Below are positions 1-8,263 of a stretch of DNA of 64,000 nt, one piece after another. Both the position numbers and the translations under genes were made by a program. The DNA is from UBA7985 sp965661545. GTDB taxonomy: Bacteria; Pseudomonadota; Alphaproteobacteria; UBA7985. The stretch spans positions 1-64,000 of the forward strand of contig CBFIEF010000011.1 in the NCBI GenBank assembly GCA_965661545.1. The letters run 5' to 3'. Below the pieces are notes generated by a model that saw nothing but the letters and a program-made list of their open reading frames with translations, was not told the DNA's origin and ran no database searches. Within the stretch, counting starts at the first letter, position 1; the number at the start of each line of letters is the position of its first letter.

Positions 1-54
1 AGCTGTTTCCGCGTCGGCCAGTAGGCAGACCGGGAAAGAAAGGAAAGGCACACC

Positions 55-1263
55 ATGAACTGCGCTGCTCTCCTGCTTGCTGCTGGGTCGGGAACGCGGT
101 TCAGTGCCGAACAGCCCAAGGTTCTTGCCCCGCTGAATGGGCGGCGCGTTGTGTCTTGGGCACTGGATGCCTTGGTCGCTTCGGATTCGATTCATCACGT
201 CGTCATTATGGTGTCGGAAGACACGATGGACGCTGTTGCTGACTTGGTCGAAACGCTGGAAACCGACAAAATTCTCGATATCGTGCTGGGCGGAGCGGAA
301 CGCCAAGAGACGGTCTATCGCGGCTTAGAACATCTCAGCGGCGAAGAAGCACCAGATTTCGTGCTGATCCATGATGCTGCTCGCCCCGGCTTGTTGACCA
401 GCGACGTTAATCGCATGGTTCAGCGGCTGGTCAGGATGGAGACAAAGGGCCTGACAGCGGGTTTGCCAGCATCTGATACTCTTGTCCGCCTTGACCGCAC
501 GTCATCCTACCTCAGCGTGATCGAGCGCTCTGAAGTCTACCGCATCCAAACGCCCCAAGGCTTCCCCTTCGCCGCCATCCTCGCCGCGCACCAAGCGCTA
601 GAAGAGACGATCTTCACCTGCGATGCGACACTGTATCAGGAGCACGGCGGGCACGCGGAAATCATCACCCTGCCCCACCCAGACCGGCTGATGAAACTCA
701 CTTACAGCGATGATCTGGATGCCCTAGCGAACGTCCTCGATCGCCGCCCCGCGCAGGATGTGCTGGAGCCGCGGATGGGAACGGGTTTTGACGTTCATGC
801 TTTTGGCGATCCGGGCACTGATGGCGCACTGATCCTCTGCGGGGTCGAGTTGCCCGGTGAGCGGCCACTGAAGGGGCACTCAGACGCCGATGTTGGCCTG
901 CACACGATTACTGATGCGGTTTACGGCGCGCTGGCAGATGGTGACATCGGCCACCACTTTCCGCCTTCTGACCCGCAATGGAAGGGCGCTGCGAGTCCAC
1001 AGTTCCTCGAACACGCTACCGAGTGCGTGCGAGAGCGCGGCGGACGGATTGCGCATGTTGACCTGACGCTGATCTGCGAAGCGCCTAAGATTGGCCCGCA
1101 CCGCGACGCCATGCGCGCGCGGGTTGCGGAGATCATGGAGCTGCCGCTATCGCGGGTTTCGGTCAAGGCGACAACCACGGAAAAACTCGGCTTTACGGGG
1201 CGCGGTGAGGGTATCGCAGCGCAAGCTGTGGTGACGGTCATGCTGCCCGGAGACGAGCTGTGA
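55..1263 (+). CDS. ispDF: Bifunctional IspD/IspF (MEP pathway of isoprenoid synthesis)
   Basis: A cytosolic two-step enzyme of the non-mevalonate pathway: the N-terminal half (about residues 1-228) is the IspD cytidylyltransferase that makes CDP-methylerythritol, and the C-terminal half (about 241-400) is IspF, the MEcPP synthase. IspD shows the nucleotide-binding LLLAAGSGTRF (6-16) and DAARP (107-111). IspF shows GTGFDVHAFG with metal ligands D246 and H248, then GHSDADVGLH with H283. The intervening IspE step is encoded elsewhere, as is usual where ispD and ispF are fused. The ATG is preceded by an AAGGAAAGG stretch about 7 bases away. Its TGA overlaps the GTG start of the next gene, so the two are translationally coupled. 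At 402 aa it has the length normal for alphaproteobacterial fusions. Confidence 0.96.
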   Translation: MNCAALLLAAGSGTRFSAEQPKVLAPLNGRRVVSWALDALVASDSIHHVVIMVSEDTMDAVADLVETLETDKILDIVLGGAERQETVYRGLEHLSGEEAPDFVLIHDAARPGLLTSDVNRMVQRLVRMETKGLTAGLPASDTLVRLDRTSSYLSVIERSEVYRIQTPQGFPFAAILAAHQALEETIFTCDATLYQEHGGHAEIITLPHPDRLMKLTYSDDLDALANVLDRRPAQDVLEPRMGTGFDVHAFGDPGTDGALILCGVELPGERPLKGHSDADVGLHTITDAVYGALADGDIGHHFPPSDPQWKGAASPQFLEHATECVRERGGRIAHVDLTLICEAPKIGPHRDAMRARVAEIMELPLSRVSVKATTTEKLGFTGRGEGIAAQAVVTVMLPGDEL

Positions 1264-1757
1264 GCACCAACAGCACCCGCGCACGCTCGGTCATCGAGCG
1301 ATTGAGCATCCGTGGATGGCGGTTGGCGCTGGCGGAGAGCTGCACAGGCGGGTTGATTTCGGCGACGATTACCAGCGAATCTGGCGCATCCAGCATCCTA
1401 GAAGCGTCGATCACCGCCTACGCCAACGAGGCCAAAGAAGCGCTGCTGGGCGTTCCGAAACAAATGATGATCGACCATGGCGCGGTTTCCGCCCAAGTCG
1501 CCCTGCACATGGCCCAAGCCGCTCAGCGCGCTGCGGCGTCAGACGTGGGTTTGGGGGTTACGGGCGTTGCCGGGCCAGGCGGAGGCACAGTGGATAAGCC
1601 GGTGGGTCGGATCTACCTTGCCGTCACCAGCCCCAACGGTGAGCTTTCAACCGAGTTTAACTTCACAGGCGATCGTGACGCCGTGCGGGATCAGACCGTT
1701 ACTGCTGCGCTCGATGCATTGTTGACAGTGGCCGAAGGCGCAGACGGATCGCCATAG
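1260..1757 (+). CDS. pncC: Nicotinamide-nucleotide amidohydrolase (CinA C-terminal domain type)
   Basis: A 165-aa stand-alone CinA C-terminal domain. The family deamidates nicotinamide mononucleotide to nicotinate mononucleotide in NAD recycling. The signature AESCTGG (25-31), with the catalytic Ser27, and the Gly-rich GVTGVAGPGGG around residue 100 are present; the N-terminal COG1058 domain of full-length CinA is absent, as in many proteobacteria. It starts with GTG overlapping the ispDF stop by four bases, so it is probably cotranscribed. Its last 67 bases overlap the convergent ratA-like gene on the other strand, an unusually long tail-to-tail overlap for this window. Confidence 0.9.
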   Translation: MSTNSTRARSVIERLSIRGWRLALAESCTGGLISATITSESGASSILEASITAYANEAKEALLGVPKQMMIDHGAVSAQVALHMAQAAQRAAASDVGLGVTGVAGPGGGTVDKPVGRIYLAVTSPNGELSTEFNFTGDRDAVRDQTVTAALDALLTVAEGADGSP

Positions 1758-2185
1758 CGTTGATAGGCGCGCTTCTCGAACGCCCCAATCAGGCGTTTCT
1801 GAGCTTCTTCAAAAAACGGTTCGAGCAAACGTTGCAGCAAAGCGCTGCGGAAGGCGAAATCCACGTGAATGTGGATTTCCGTGCTCTTGCCATCATCAGC
1901 CAACCGAAACCGCCAGTTGTTCGTCATATGCTTGAATGGGCCTTCGACCAGCGCTGTGTCGATGGCAAGAGCGTCGCGGTCGAGCGCGACGCGAGAGGTA
2001 AACCGCTCACGCACCATTTTGAAACCAATGACCAGATCCGCAACGATGTGCGTGTCCGACTGCGCCCGAACCCGACTGGCGACACACCAAGGCAGAAATT
2101 CAGGGTAGGCGGCAACATCCACCACGAGATCGAACATTTGTTCGGGTAGAAACGGAACTATTCGAGTTTGCTTAACAACTGGCAT
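1691..2185 (-). CDS. RatA/Coq10-like START-domain protein
   Basis: A 164-aa small polyketide-cyclase/START-fold protein. Family members are annotated both as RatA (ribosome association toxin in E. coli) and as Coq10-type ubiquinone-binding proteins; in alphaproteobacteria the quinone-related role is usually preferred. Typical family features are visible: an N-terminal region with FDLVVDVAAYPEFLPWC near residue 20-37, the GFKMVRERFTSRV strand and the terminal helix FFEEAQKRLIGAFEKRA. I place the start at the ATG at 2185 (AGG eight bases upstream) rather than the GTG at 2194. The C-terminal 22 or so residues are low-complexity (Ser/Ala/Val) and overlap pncC. There is no antitoxin-like RatB neighbour, which argues against a toxin-antitoxin reading. 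Confidence 0.82.
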   Translation of the reverse strand: MPVVKQTRIVPFLPEQMFDLVVDVAAYPEFLPWCVASRVRAQSDTHIVADLVIGFKMVRERFTSRVALDRDALAIDTALVEGPFKHMTNNWRFRLADDGKSTEIHIHVDFAFRSALLQRLLEPFFEEAQKRLIGAFEKRAYQRYGDPSAPSATVNNASSAAVTV

Positions 2186-2196
2186 ACCCTGCACCT

Positions 2197-3165
2197 ATGA
2201 CTACGCCTTGGCGAATACAAGACCTGATTGGTTGCTGCGCGCTTTTGACTGCTGTGCTTGCGACGCCGACCCCACGGGCGCAGGCACTCGAAGTGCTGGG
2301 CGGGCCAGAGCCACAACCGCTGTTGCTGGCCGACCGTGAAGCCGACCTGACACCCGTTGCTGCGTCCTTGGGGCGTATGGTGTTCGAAACCAGTGACGAC
2401 GGCAAGACCATCCAGCGTGTGGTCACAGCTACGCTTATCGGTCCAGATTTACTGCTAACAACGTCGCATGTGTTCTACGACACGCGCCAAAGGCCTCACC
2501 TTCAGCGTGAAGGTCAGCGCGCGAAAATGCGCACTTCTTGCGAAATTCAGCATGAAACGCGCGATTTTCGCGCAGTCACCTGCGCCAACATGCGCTTTCT
2601 GCCAGCCTTTGCCAGAAACGCAGCAGATACCGGCGAACGCGCTGTGCGCGACTGCCTGCACTTCGCAGCATATCCCGGCGCGGACGGACTGGCGCAAGAA
2701 ACCGTGTGCCGCCTTGCTCGTCCTGCCCTCGTGCCAAGCCCAGCGCTGGCCATTGGTCAGACAGACCCCGCTGAACCCGCTCTGGTCCCCTTCATGGCCC
2801 GCAGGGCGCTGGATACTGGCGACGAACGGTGGGACGCTGTGGTGGGCGACGAATGCCGATTGGTGGAGGACCGCTCCCTGCTGCGTCCCGGTTCCTTTGC
2901 CGGGCCATCGGGGAACGCATTGCGGCACTATTGCGCAATCTGGTCAGGCGGCTCCGGCGCGCCCGTCCTGCAACTCGACTCAACCGGTCAGTTTCGCATC
3001 GTTGGGGTTCATTTGGGTGAGCGCTACGCCGCCAAAGACATCATTCGCCGGATCGGCGAGCGCCAGTTCATCGCACCGCACCAGTTCAAAGGGCGTAACG
3101 CCAACGTTGCCGTCAGTGGAGATCGGATTGGGGAGCTGATCGACGCGCTGTCCGCGCTACGCTGA
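2197..3165 (+). CDS. Exported trypsin-like serine protease
   Basis: A 322-aa secreted protein with a Sec signal peptide (hydrophobic stretch about 10-22, likely cleavage after ARAQA/RAQA near residue 30). The chymotrypsin-fold signature is divergent but readable: TTSHVFYD supplies the catalytic His91 (normally TAAHC) and SGGSGAPV the catalytic Ser253 (normally GDSGGP). The acid residue is not certain; D123 in TRDFRAV is a candidate. Eight or so cysteines in the mature part suggest disulfides and a periplasmic or extracellular site. The substrate is unknown. Its ATG lies only 11 bases from the start of the divergent ratA-like gene, so its promoter must overlap that gene or the message is nearly leaderless. 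Its end overlaps lipA by nine bases. Confidence 0.78.
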   Translation: MTTPWRIQDLIGCCALLTAVLATPTPRAQALEVLGGPEPQPLLLADREADLTPVAASLGRMVFETSDDGKTIQRVVTATLIGPDLLLTTSHVFYDTRQRPHLQREGQRAKMRTSCEIQHETRDFRAVTCANMRFLPAFARNAADTGERAVRDCLHFAAYPGADGLAQETVCRLARPALVPSPALAIGQTDPAEPALVPFMARRALDTGDERWDAVVGDECRLVEDRSLLRPGSFAGPSGNALRHYCAIWSGGSGAPVLQLDSTGQFRIVGVHLGERYAAKDIIRRIGERQFIAPHQFKGRNANVAVSGDRIGELIDALSALR

Positions 3166-4086
3166 TTTGGCTCGCGCTGCCCGCAGCCGCGCAAAGTCTT
3201 CACCCGCATGATAGGACGAACGCGTCAGCGGCGTCGCTGAAACCATCAGAAAGCCCTTCCCGTAGGCCATCGCCTCGTATTCCTTAAAGGCGTCGGGCGT
3301 AATGAACTCGGCAACTGCATGGTGTTTGGGCGTGGGCTGCAGGTATTGGCCGATGGTCAAGAAATCTACCTCAGCAGCCCGCAAATCGTCCATCACCTGC
3401 GCGACTTCCTGCGTTCGCTCACCCAAGCCAACCATGATGCCGGACTTGGTGAAAGCTTGCGGATCCCGTTCCTTGACGTTTGCCAGTAAGCGCAGGGATT
3501 CGAAGTACCGCGCACCGGGGCGAACTTCGGAATACAGCCCCGGCACCGTTTCAAGATTGTGATTGAACACGTCCGGTTTTGCGTCCGCGACGGCTTTCCA
3601 CGCATCCCGCTTGCGCAGGAAATCTGGGGTCAGCACTTCGATGGTCGTGGTCGGTGAAGCCTGCCGGATCGCGTTGATCGTATCGGCAAAGTGTCCCGCA
3701 CCGCCGTCGTCGAGATCATCCCGGTCAACAGACGTAATCACCACGTGGCTCAGGCCCATTTCCTTAACCGCTTGAGCCACGTTGGTCGGCTCAAATGGAT
3801 TGAGCGCGCCCGGCTTGCCCGTCGTGACATTGCAGAACGTGCAAGCCCGCGTGCAAACCTCGCCCATAATCATCATGGTCGCGTGTTTCTTGGACCAGCA
3901 TTCGCCGATATTGGGACAGCTCGCCTCCTCACACACCGTCGTCAGGGACAAGGACCGCATCAAGTCGCGGGTTTCCTTGTAGCCTTCCGAGGTGGGAGCC
4001 TTCACCCGGATCCAATCCGGCTTTTTTGGCTGTGGCGCACTGTCGGGACGGTGCGCTTTCTCCGGGTGGCGAAGCTGATCTGTCAT
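3157..4086 (-). CDS. lipA: Lipoyl synthase
   Basis: A 309-aa radical-SAM enzyme that inserts two sulfur atoms into protein-bound octanoyl groups to form lipoate. Both iron-sulfur clusters are recognisable: the auxiliary CEEASCPNIGEC (C52, C57, C63) and the radical-SAM CTRACTFC (C78, C82, C85). The C-terminal RSSYHAGEDF contains the Arg-Ser-Ser that ligates the auxiliary cluster. The ATG has AGGA seven bases upstream. It is the last gene of the pdhA-pdhB-pdhC-lpdA-lipA run, only eight bases after lpdA, so the cell couples supply of the lipoyl cofactor to synthesis of the complex that uses it. Confidence 0.97.
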   Translation of the reverse strand: MTDQLRHPEKAHRPDSAPQPKKPDWIRVKAPTSEGYKETRDLMRSLSLTTVCEEASCPNIGECWSKKHATMMIMGEVCTRACTFCNVTTGKPGALNPFEPTNVAQAVKEMGLSHVVITSVDRDDLDDGGAGHFADTINAIRQASPTTTIEVLTPDFLRKRDAWKAVADAKPDVFNHNLETVPGLYSEVRPGARYFESLRLLANVKERDPQAFTKSGIMVGLGERTQEVAQVMDDLRAAEVDFLTIGQYLQPTPKHHAVAEFITPDAFKEYEAMAYGKGFLMVSATPLTRSSYHAGEDFARLRAARAKSA

Positions 4087-4094
4087 GGGCTTTC

Positions 4095-5498
4095 CTAGAA
4101 GTGAACCGCCTTGTCGTAAGCATCCAAAACCGACTCATGCATCATCTCAGAGAGCGTTGGGTGTGGGAACACCGTGTGCATTAAGTCTTGTTCTGTCGTT
4201 TCCAATGACTTGGCTATGCCAAAGCCCTGAATCAACTCCGTCACTTCGGCACCAATCATGTGCGCACCGAGCAGCTCACCGGTTTTGTCGTCAAAAACGG
4301 TTTTGACCAGCCCTTCTGGCTCGCCCAAGGCAATCGCTTTGCCATTACCAACAAAGGGGAAGCGACCGACGCGAACTTTGTGGCCTGCTTCCTTGGCTTG
4401 CGCCTCGGTAAAGCCAACGGACGCGACTTGTGGACGGGCATAGGTACAGCCCGGCACGCCGGTGGTATCCAACGGATGAACCCCCTCAACGCCCGCGATC
4501 TTCTCAACCGCGATGATGCCTTCGTGGGAAGCCTTGTGCGCCAACCATGGCGGACCCGTCAGGTCGCCAATCGCCCAAACACCGGGCTCGCCGGTTTGGC
4601 CGTAAGGGTCGGTATTGATGTGGCTTCGGTCAACTTTGACCTTTGTCCCCTCAAGCCCGATGTCCTCGACATTGCCCACGATGCCAACAGCGGAAATTAG
4701 CAGATCGACCGTCATTTGCTGGGTCTTGCCATCAGCGGTTTCAATCGTTGCGGTAAGGGAGTCCTTTGCCTTTGTCACGCCTGTAACTTTGGCTGAGGTC
4801 ATGATCTTGATACCAGCCTTCACGAACGCCTTGTGCGCCAGTGCGCTGATCTCTTCGTCTTCGGCAGACAGGATGCGATCGACAACCTCAACCACCGTGA
4901 CATCCACGCCTAAATCATTGTAAAAGCTAGCGAATTCAATACCAATAGCGCCAGAACCAACCACCAGCATCGACTTCGGCAGGCTCTCCGGCACCATCGC
5001 TTCGCGGTAAGTCCAGATGAGTTTTCCGTCTGGCTCCAGACCCGGCAAAACCCGCGCCCGTGCGCCGGTGGCAAGCAGGGTGTTCTTCGCCGTCAAAACG
5101 GACTTCTTGCCGTCCTTGTCGGTGACTTCAACTTTGCCCTTACCAGCGAGTTTACCGCTGCCTTCGATCACTGGCACCTTGTTCTTCTTGAGCAGGAAAC
5201 CGACGCCTTGGGTCAATTGCTTTGCCACACCGCGCGAGCGCTGAACAATCTTGTCCAGATCAAAGCTCACGTTGCCAACGGACCAGCCGTAAGCCTCAGC
5301 ATTCTGAATCAAGTGCCCCACTTCCGCCGAGCGCAGCAGCGCCTTGGTCGGAATACAGCCCCAGTTCAAGCAAATGCCGCCCAGATGCTCACGCTCAACC
5401 ACGCAAGCCTTGAGACCCAGCTGCGCCGCACGGATTGCCGCGACGTAACCACCGGGACCGCCACCAATTACGACGAGATCATAGGATGTATCAGCCAT
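4095..5498 (-). CDS. lpdA: Dihydrolipoyl dehydrogenase (E3)
   Basis: A 467-aa FAD-dependent pyridine nucleotide-disulfide oxidoreductase that reoxidises dihydrolipoamide on E2 using NAD+. The N-terminal dinucleotide fold GGGPGGYVAA, the redox-active pair in GGICLNWGCIP (C43 and C48), a second nucleotide-binding fold around GSGAIGIEFASF, and the dimerisation-domain VFPHPTLSEMMHE with the catalytic His-Glu are all intact. It lies 15 bases downstream of pdhC. Alphaproteobacteria often have a second lpd gene in the 2-oxoglutarate dehydrogenase operon; by position this copy serves pyruvate dehydrogenase. Confidence 0.96.
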   Translation of the reverse strand: MADTSYDLVVIGGGPGGYVAAIRAAQLGLKACVVEREHLGGICLNWGCIPTKALLRSAEVGHLIQNAEAYGWSVGNVSFDLDKIVQRSRGVAKQLTQGVGFLLKKNKVPVIEGSGKLAGKGKVEVTDKDGKKSVLTAKNTLLATGARARVLPGLEPDGKLIWTYREAMVPESLPKSMLVVGSGAIGIEFASFYNDLGVDVTVVEVVDRILSAEDEEISALAHKAFVKAGIKIMTSAKVTGVTKAKDSLTATIETADGKTQQMTVDLLISAVGIVGNVEDIGLEGTKVKVDRSHINTDPYGQTGEPGVWAIGDLTGPPWLAHKASHEGIIAVEKIAGVEGVHPLDTTGVPGCTYARPQVASVGFTEAQAKEAGHKVRVGRFPFVGNGKAIALGEPEGLVKTVFDDKTGELLGAHMIGAEVTELIQGFGIAKSLETTEQDLMHTVFPHPTLSEMMHESVLDAYDKAVHF

Positions 5499-5513
5499 TG
5501 TTTTTGCAGTCCC

Positions 5514-6845
5514 CTAGAGCAGCATCGAAAGTGGGTTTTCCAGACGCTTCTGGAAAGCATTGAGCCAGCGCGCGCCAACTGCACCGTCCACCACGCGGTG
5601 GTCACAGGACAGGGTCGCCGACATTACCGTGGCAATGGCAAGCTCGTCGCCAGCTTCAGTGGTCCGAACAACGGGTCGCTTCTCACCCTTGCCCACAGCC
5701 AAAATCGCGCCGTGTGGTGGGTTAATCACTGCTGCGAACTCACGAACGCCAAACATGCCGAGGTTGGAAATTGAGAACGTTCCACCCTGATATTCATGGG
5801 GCTTCAGCTTGCCTTCACGAGCGCGGGTCGCAAGATCGATCATTTCCGCGCTGATGGTCGACAGCGACTTGGACTGTGCGTCTCGGATTACCGGAGTAAT
5901 CAAACCGCCATCGGTCGCAACAGCTACAGCAACATCCGCAGACTGGTACTTGAGGATCGCATCCCCTGCCCAGCTTGCATTGGTATCTGGTTCGTCGATC
6001 AACGCCTTTGCCGATGCAAGGATGATCATGTCGTTGACCGAGATTTTCACGCCCTCTGGCACCGCCGCATTCACCTGCTTCCGCATGGCGAGCAGGGCGT
6101 CGAGTTCGATATCTACGGTCAGATAGAAATGCGGCACGGTCTGCTTAGCTTCAACCAAGCGCCGAGCAATGGTTTTCCGCATGCCGGATGCCGGAATTTC
6201 TTCGTACACCATATCCAACTGGCCCGCGATCTTGCGCGGATCTGGCCCCGTACCAATCGCCATCGGCGCGCCACCAGAAGACGCAGGCTTTGCGGCCCCA
6301 GCACTGGCTTTACCCGTGCCAGAAGCAATCGCCGCTTCAACGTCACGCTTTACCACACGGCCATTGGGCCCCGTGCCAGAAAGCGCGCTGAGCTCGATCC
6401 CGTTCTGACCGGCAATCCGGCGGGCCAAAGGCGAAGAAAACACGCGCTCACCCTCTGACGATGCGGCAACGGGTGCAGCAACAGCGGCAGCAACAGGAGC
6501 GGCTTCAGGGGCTTTTTCTGACTCAAGAGTAGGAGCCGCAGCAATTGCAGGAGTGGGCGCAGGAGCGCCGCCGCTGCCAGCCTCGACAGACGCAGGGTCT
6601 TCACCCTCTTCTGCCAAAACGGCAATGACCGCGTTTACCGCAACGCCTTCTGTGCCTTCAGCCACCAAAATCTTAGCGATAACGCCTTCGTCGACAGCTT
6701 CGACTTCCATCGTTGCTTTGTCGGTTTCGATCTCGGCAATAACATCGCCGCTAGAGACTTGATCGCCTTCCTTAACCAGCCATTTGGCTAAGTTGCCTTC
6801 CTCCATCGTCGGGGAAAGCGCAGGCATGAGAATATCGACTGACAT
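5514..6845 (-). CDS. pdhC: Pyruvate dehydrogenase E2, dihydrolipoamide acetyltransferase
   Basis: The 443-aa core subunit that transfers the acetyl group to CoA. Domains in order: a single lipoyl domain (1-78, lipoylated K43 in ETDKATM), an Ala/Pro-rich linker (about 88-132), a peripheral subunit-binding domain (FSSPLARRIA to VKRDVEAA, about 136-172), a second Ala/Gly linker, and the catalytic acetyltransferase domain ending in CDHRVVDGAVGARWL with H416 and D420. Having only one lipoyl domain is normal for alphaproteobacteria, where E1-beta carries an additional one. The first 86 codons are a close duplicate of those of pdhB. Five bases separate it from pdhB. Confidence 0.96.
   Translation of the reverse strand: MSVDILMPALSPTMEEGNLAKWLVKEGDQVSSGDVIAEIETDKATMEVEAVDEGVIAKILVAEGTEGVAVNAVIAVLAEEGEDPASVEAGSGGAPAPTPAIAAAPTLESEKAPEAAPVAAAVAAPVAASSEGERVFSSPLARRIAGQNGIELSALSGTGPNGRVVKRDVEAAIASGTGKASAGAAKPASSGGAPMAIGTGPDPRKIAGQLDMVYEEIPASGMRKTIARRLVEAKQTVPHFYLTVDIELDALLAMRKQVNAAVPEGVKISVNDMIILASAKALIDEPDTNASWAGDAILKYQSADVAVAVATDGGLITPVIRDAQSKSLSTISAEMIDLATRAREGKLKPHEYQGGTFSISNLGMFGVREFAAVINPPHGAILAVGKGEKRPVVRTTEAGDELAIATVMSATLSCDHRVVDGAVGARWLNAFQKRLENPLSMLL
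6588..6845 (-). repeat. Duplicated lipoyl-domain coding segment, copy in pdhC
   Basis: The first 86 codons of pdhC and pdhB (the latter at 7988-8245) encode proteins that differ at about ten positions and are visibly similar in DNA. Substitutions are mostly at third codon positions. The copies are in direct orientation about 1.4 kb apart. Confidence 0.8.
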
Positions 6846-6850
6846 GGTGC

Positions 6851-8245
6851 TTAAGCCTCCGTGTACGTCACAGCACGAGCAGCGGCGACAATGTCATCCG
6901 GCCCGGGCAGCATGAGCTGTTCGAGGTTTGCAGCGTATGGCATTGGAACGTCTTTCGCGCACACGCGCGCGACTGGTGCGTCGAGGTAGTCAAACGCCTG
7001 CTCCATCACTCGCATAGCGATTTCCGCGCCGACACCAGACTGGCCCCAGCCTTCTTCCGCCGTAACCAGCCGGTTTGTCTTGCGCACAGACTCCAAGATT
7101 GTCGCTGTGTCCAACGGGCGAATGGTACGCAGGTCGATGACCTCCGCAGAAATCCCCTGCTCTTCCAACATCTTAGCCGCTTCGAGTGCTTTACCAACCA
7201 TGATCGAAAACGCCGTAATCGTCACGTCTGTTCCGGCGCGAACCACCTTGGCTTTGCCGATTGGAACCGTCCAATCGTCCGTGTCTGGCACGTCAAACTT
7301 CTGGCCGTACAACAGTTCGTTTTCGAGGAAGATAATCGGGTTTGGATCGCGAATGGCGGACTTCAACAAGCCCTTGGCGTCCGCTGCAGAATAGGGGGAA
7401 ACCACCTTCAAACCCGGAATGTGGGAATACCACGCCGCATAGCACTGCGAGTGCTGAGCCGCCACACGGGCCGCGGCGCCGTTTGGTCCACGGAACACCA
7501 TTGGTGACTGAATAGCACCGCCGGACATGTAGAGCGTCTTGGCCGCTGAGTTGATGATGTGATCAATCGCCTGCATGGCGAAGTTGAAGGTCATGAATTC
7601 GACGATTGGCCGCAGCCCAGCCATCGCCGCACCGGTGCCAATGCCGGCAAAACCATATTCGGTGATCGGCGTATCAATCACCCTGCGCGCACCAAACTCG
7701 TCCAGCAAGCCTTGGCTCACCTTGTACGCGCCCTGATATTCAGCGACTTCTTCACCCATCAGGAACACGCGATCATCGCCGCGCATTTCTTCGGCCATAG
7801 CATCCCGCAAAGCTTCGCGCACAGTGGTCTCGACCATCGCGCCGTCCCATTCCGGCTCTGGCTGCGCAACCTCAACCGGCGCTTTTGCCGCCGCAGGAAC
7901 ACTCGCAGGCGCTTCCACCACCACTGGCTCAGCCGGTGTCGGCGCTGGCGTGGGTGCAGTGGGGGCAGTGGGCGCTTTGGCGGTTGCGGAGGAGGCGTCC
8001 TCGCCTTCTTCGGCCAGAACGGCGATCACGGCATTCACCGCGACCCCTTCTGTGCCTTCGGCAACCATTAACTTGGCAACCACACCTTCATCGACCGCTT
8101 CGACTTCCATCGTCGCTTTATCGGTTTCGATTTCTGCGATGATGTCACCGCTAGAAACCGTATCGCCCTCTTTGACCAGCCATTTGGCCAACGTGCCCTC
8201 TTCCATCGTAGGCGACAGGGCTGGCATCAGAATATCAATACTCAT
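6851..8245 (-). CDS. pdhB: Pyruvate dehydrogenase E1 beta with N-terminal lipoyl domain
   Basis: A 464-aa E1 beta chain. Residues 1-78 form a lipoyl domain (K43 in ETDKATM), followed by an Ala/Pro/Thr-rich linker (about 88-130) and the transketolase-type catalytic region from about 140 (TVREALRDAMAEEM) to the end, including VFLMGEEVAEYQGAYKVS. A lipoyl domain on E1-beta is a known alphaproteobacterial trait. It sits between pdhA (18 bases) and pdhC (5 bases), clearly within one operon, and with PdhA forms the thiamine-diphosphate-dependent decarboxylase. Confidence 0.96.
   Translation of the reverse strand: MSIDILMPALSPTMEEGTLAKWLVKEGDTVSSGDIIAEIETDKATMEVEAVDEGVVAKLMVAEGTEGVAVNAVIAVLAEEGEDASSATAKAPTAPTAPTPAPTPAEPVVVEAPASVPAAAKAPVEVAQPEPEWDGAMVETTVREALRDAMAEEMRGDDRVFLMGEEVAEYQGAYKVSQGLLDEFGARRVIDTPITEYGFAGIGTGAAMAGLRPIVEFMTFNFAMQAIDHIINSAAKTLYMSGGAIQSPMVFRGPNGAAARVAAQHSQCYAAWYSHIPGLKVVSPYSAADAKGLLKSAIRDPNPIIFLENELLYGQKFDVPDTDDWTVPIGKAKVVRAGTDVTITAFSIMVGKALEAAKMLEEQGISAEVIDLRTIRPLDTATILESVRKTNRLVTAEEGWGQSGVGAEIAMRVMEQAFDYLDAPVARVCAKDVPMPYAANLEQLMLPGPDDIVAAARAVTYTEA
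7988..8245 (-). repeat. Duplicated lipoyl-domain coding segment, copy in pdhB
   Basis: Partner of the segment at 6588-6845. The match covers the lipoyl domain and ends at the start of the Ala/Pro-rich linkers, which differ between the two genes. Confidence 0.8.
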
Positions 8246-8263
8246 GGTCGTGATTTTCCTGTC

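Noticed and set aside
1691..2185. RatA-type toxin-antitoxin pair
   Set aside because: No RatB-like partner lies next to it, and in alphaproteobacteria this family fits a Coq10/START-domain role better.
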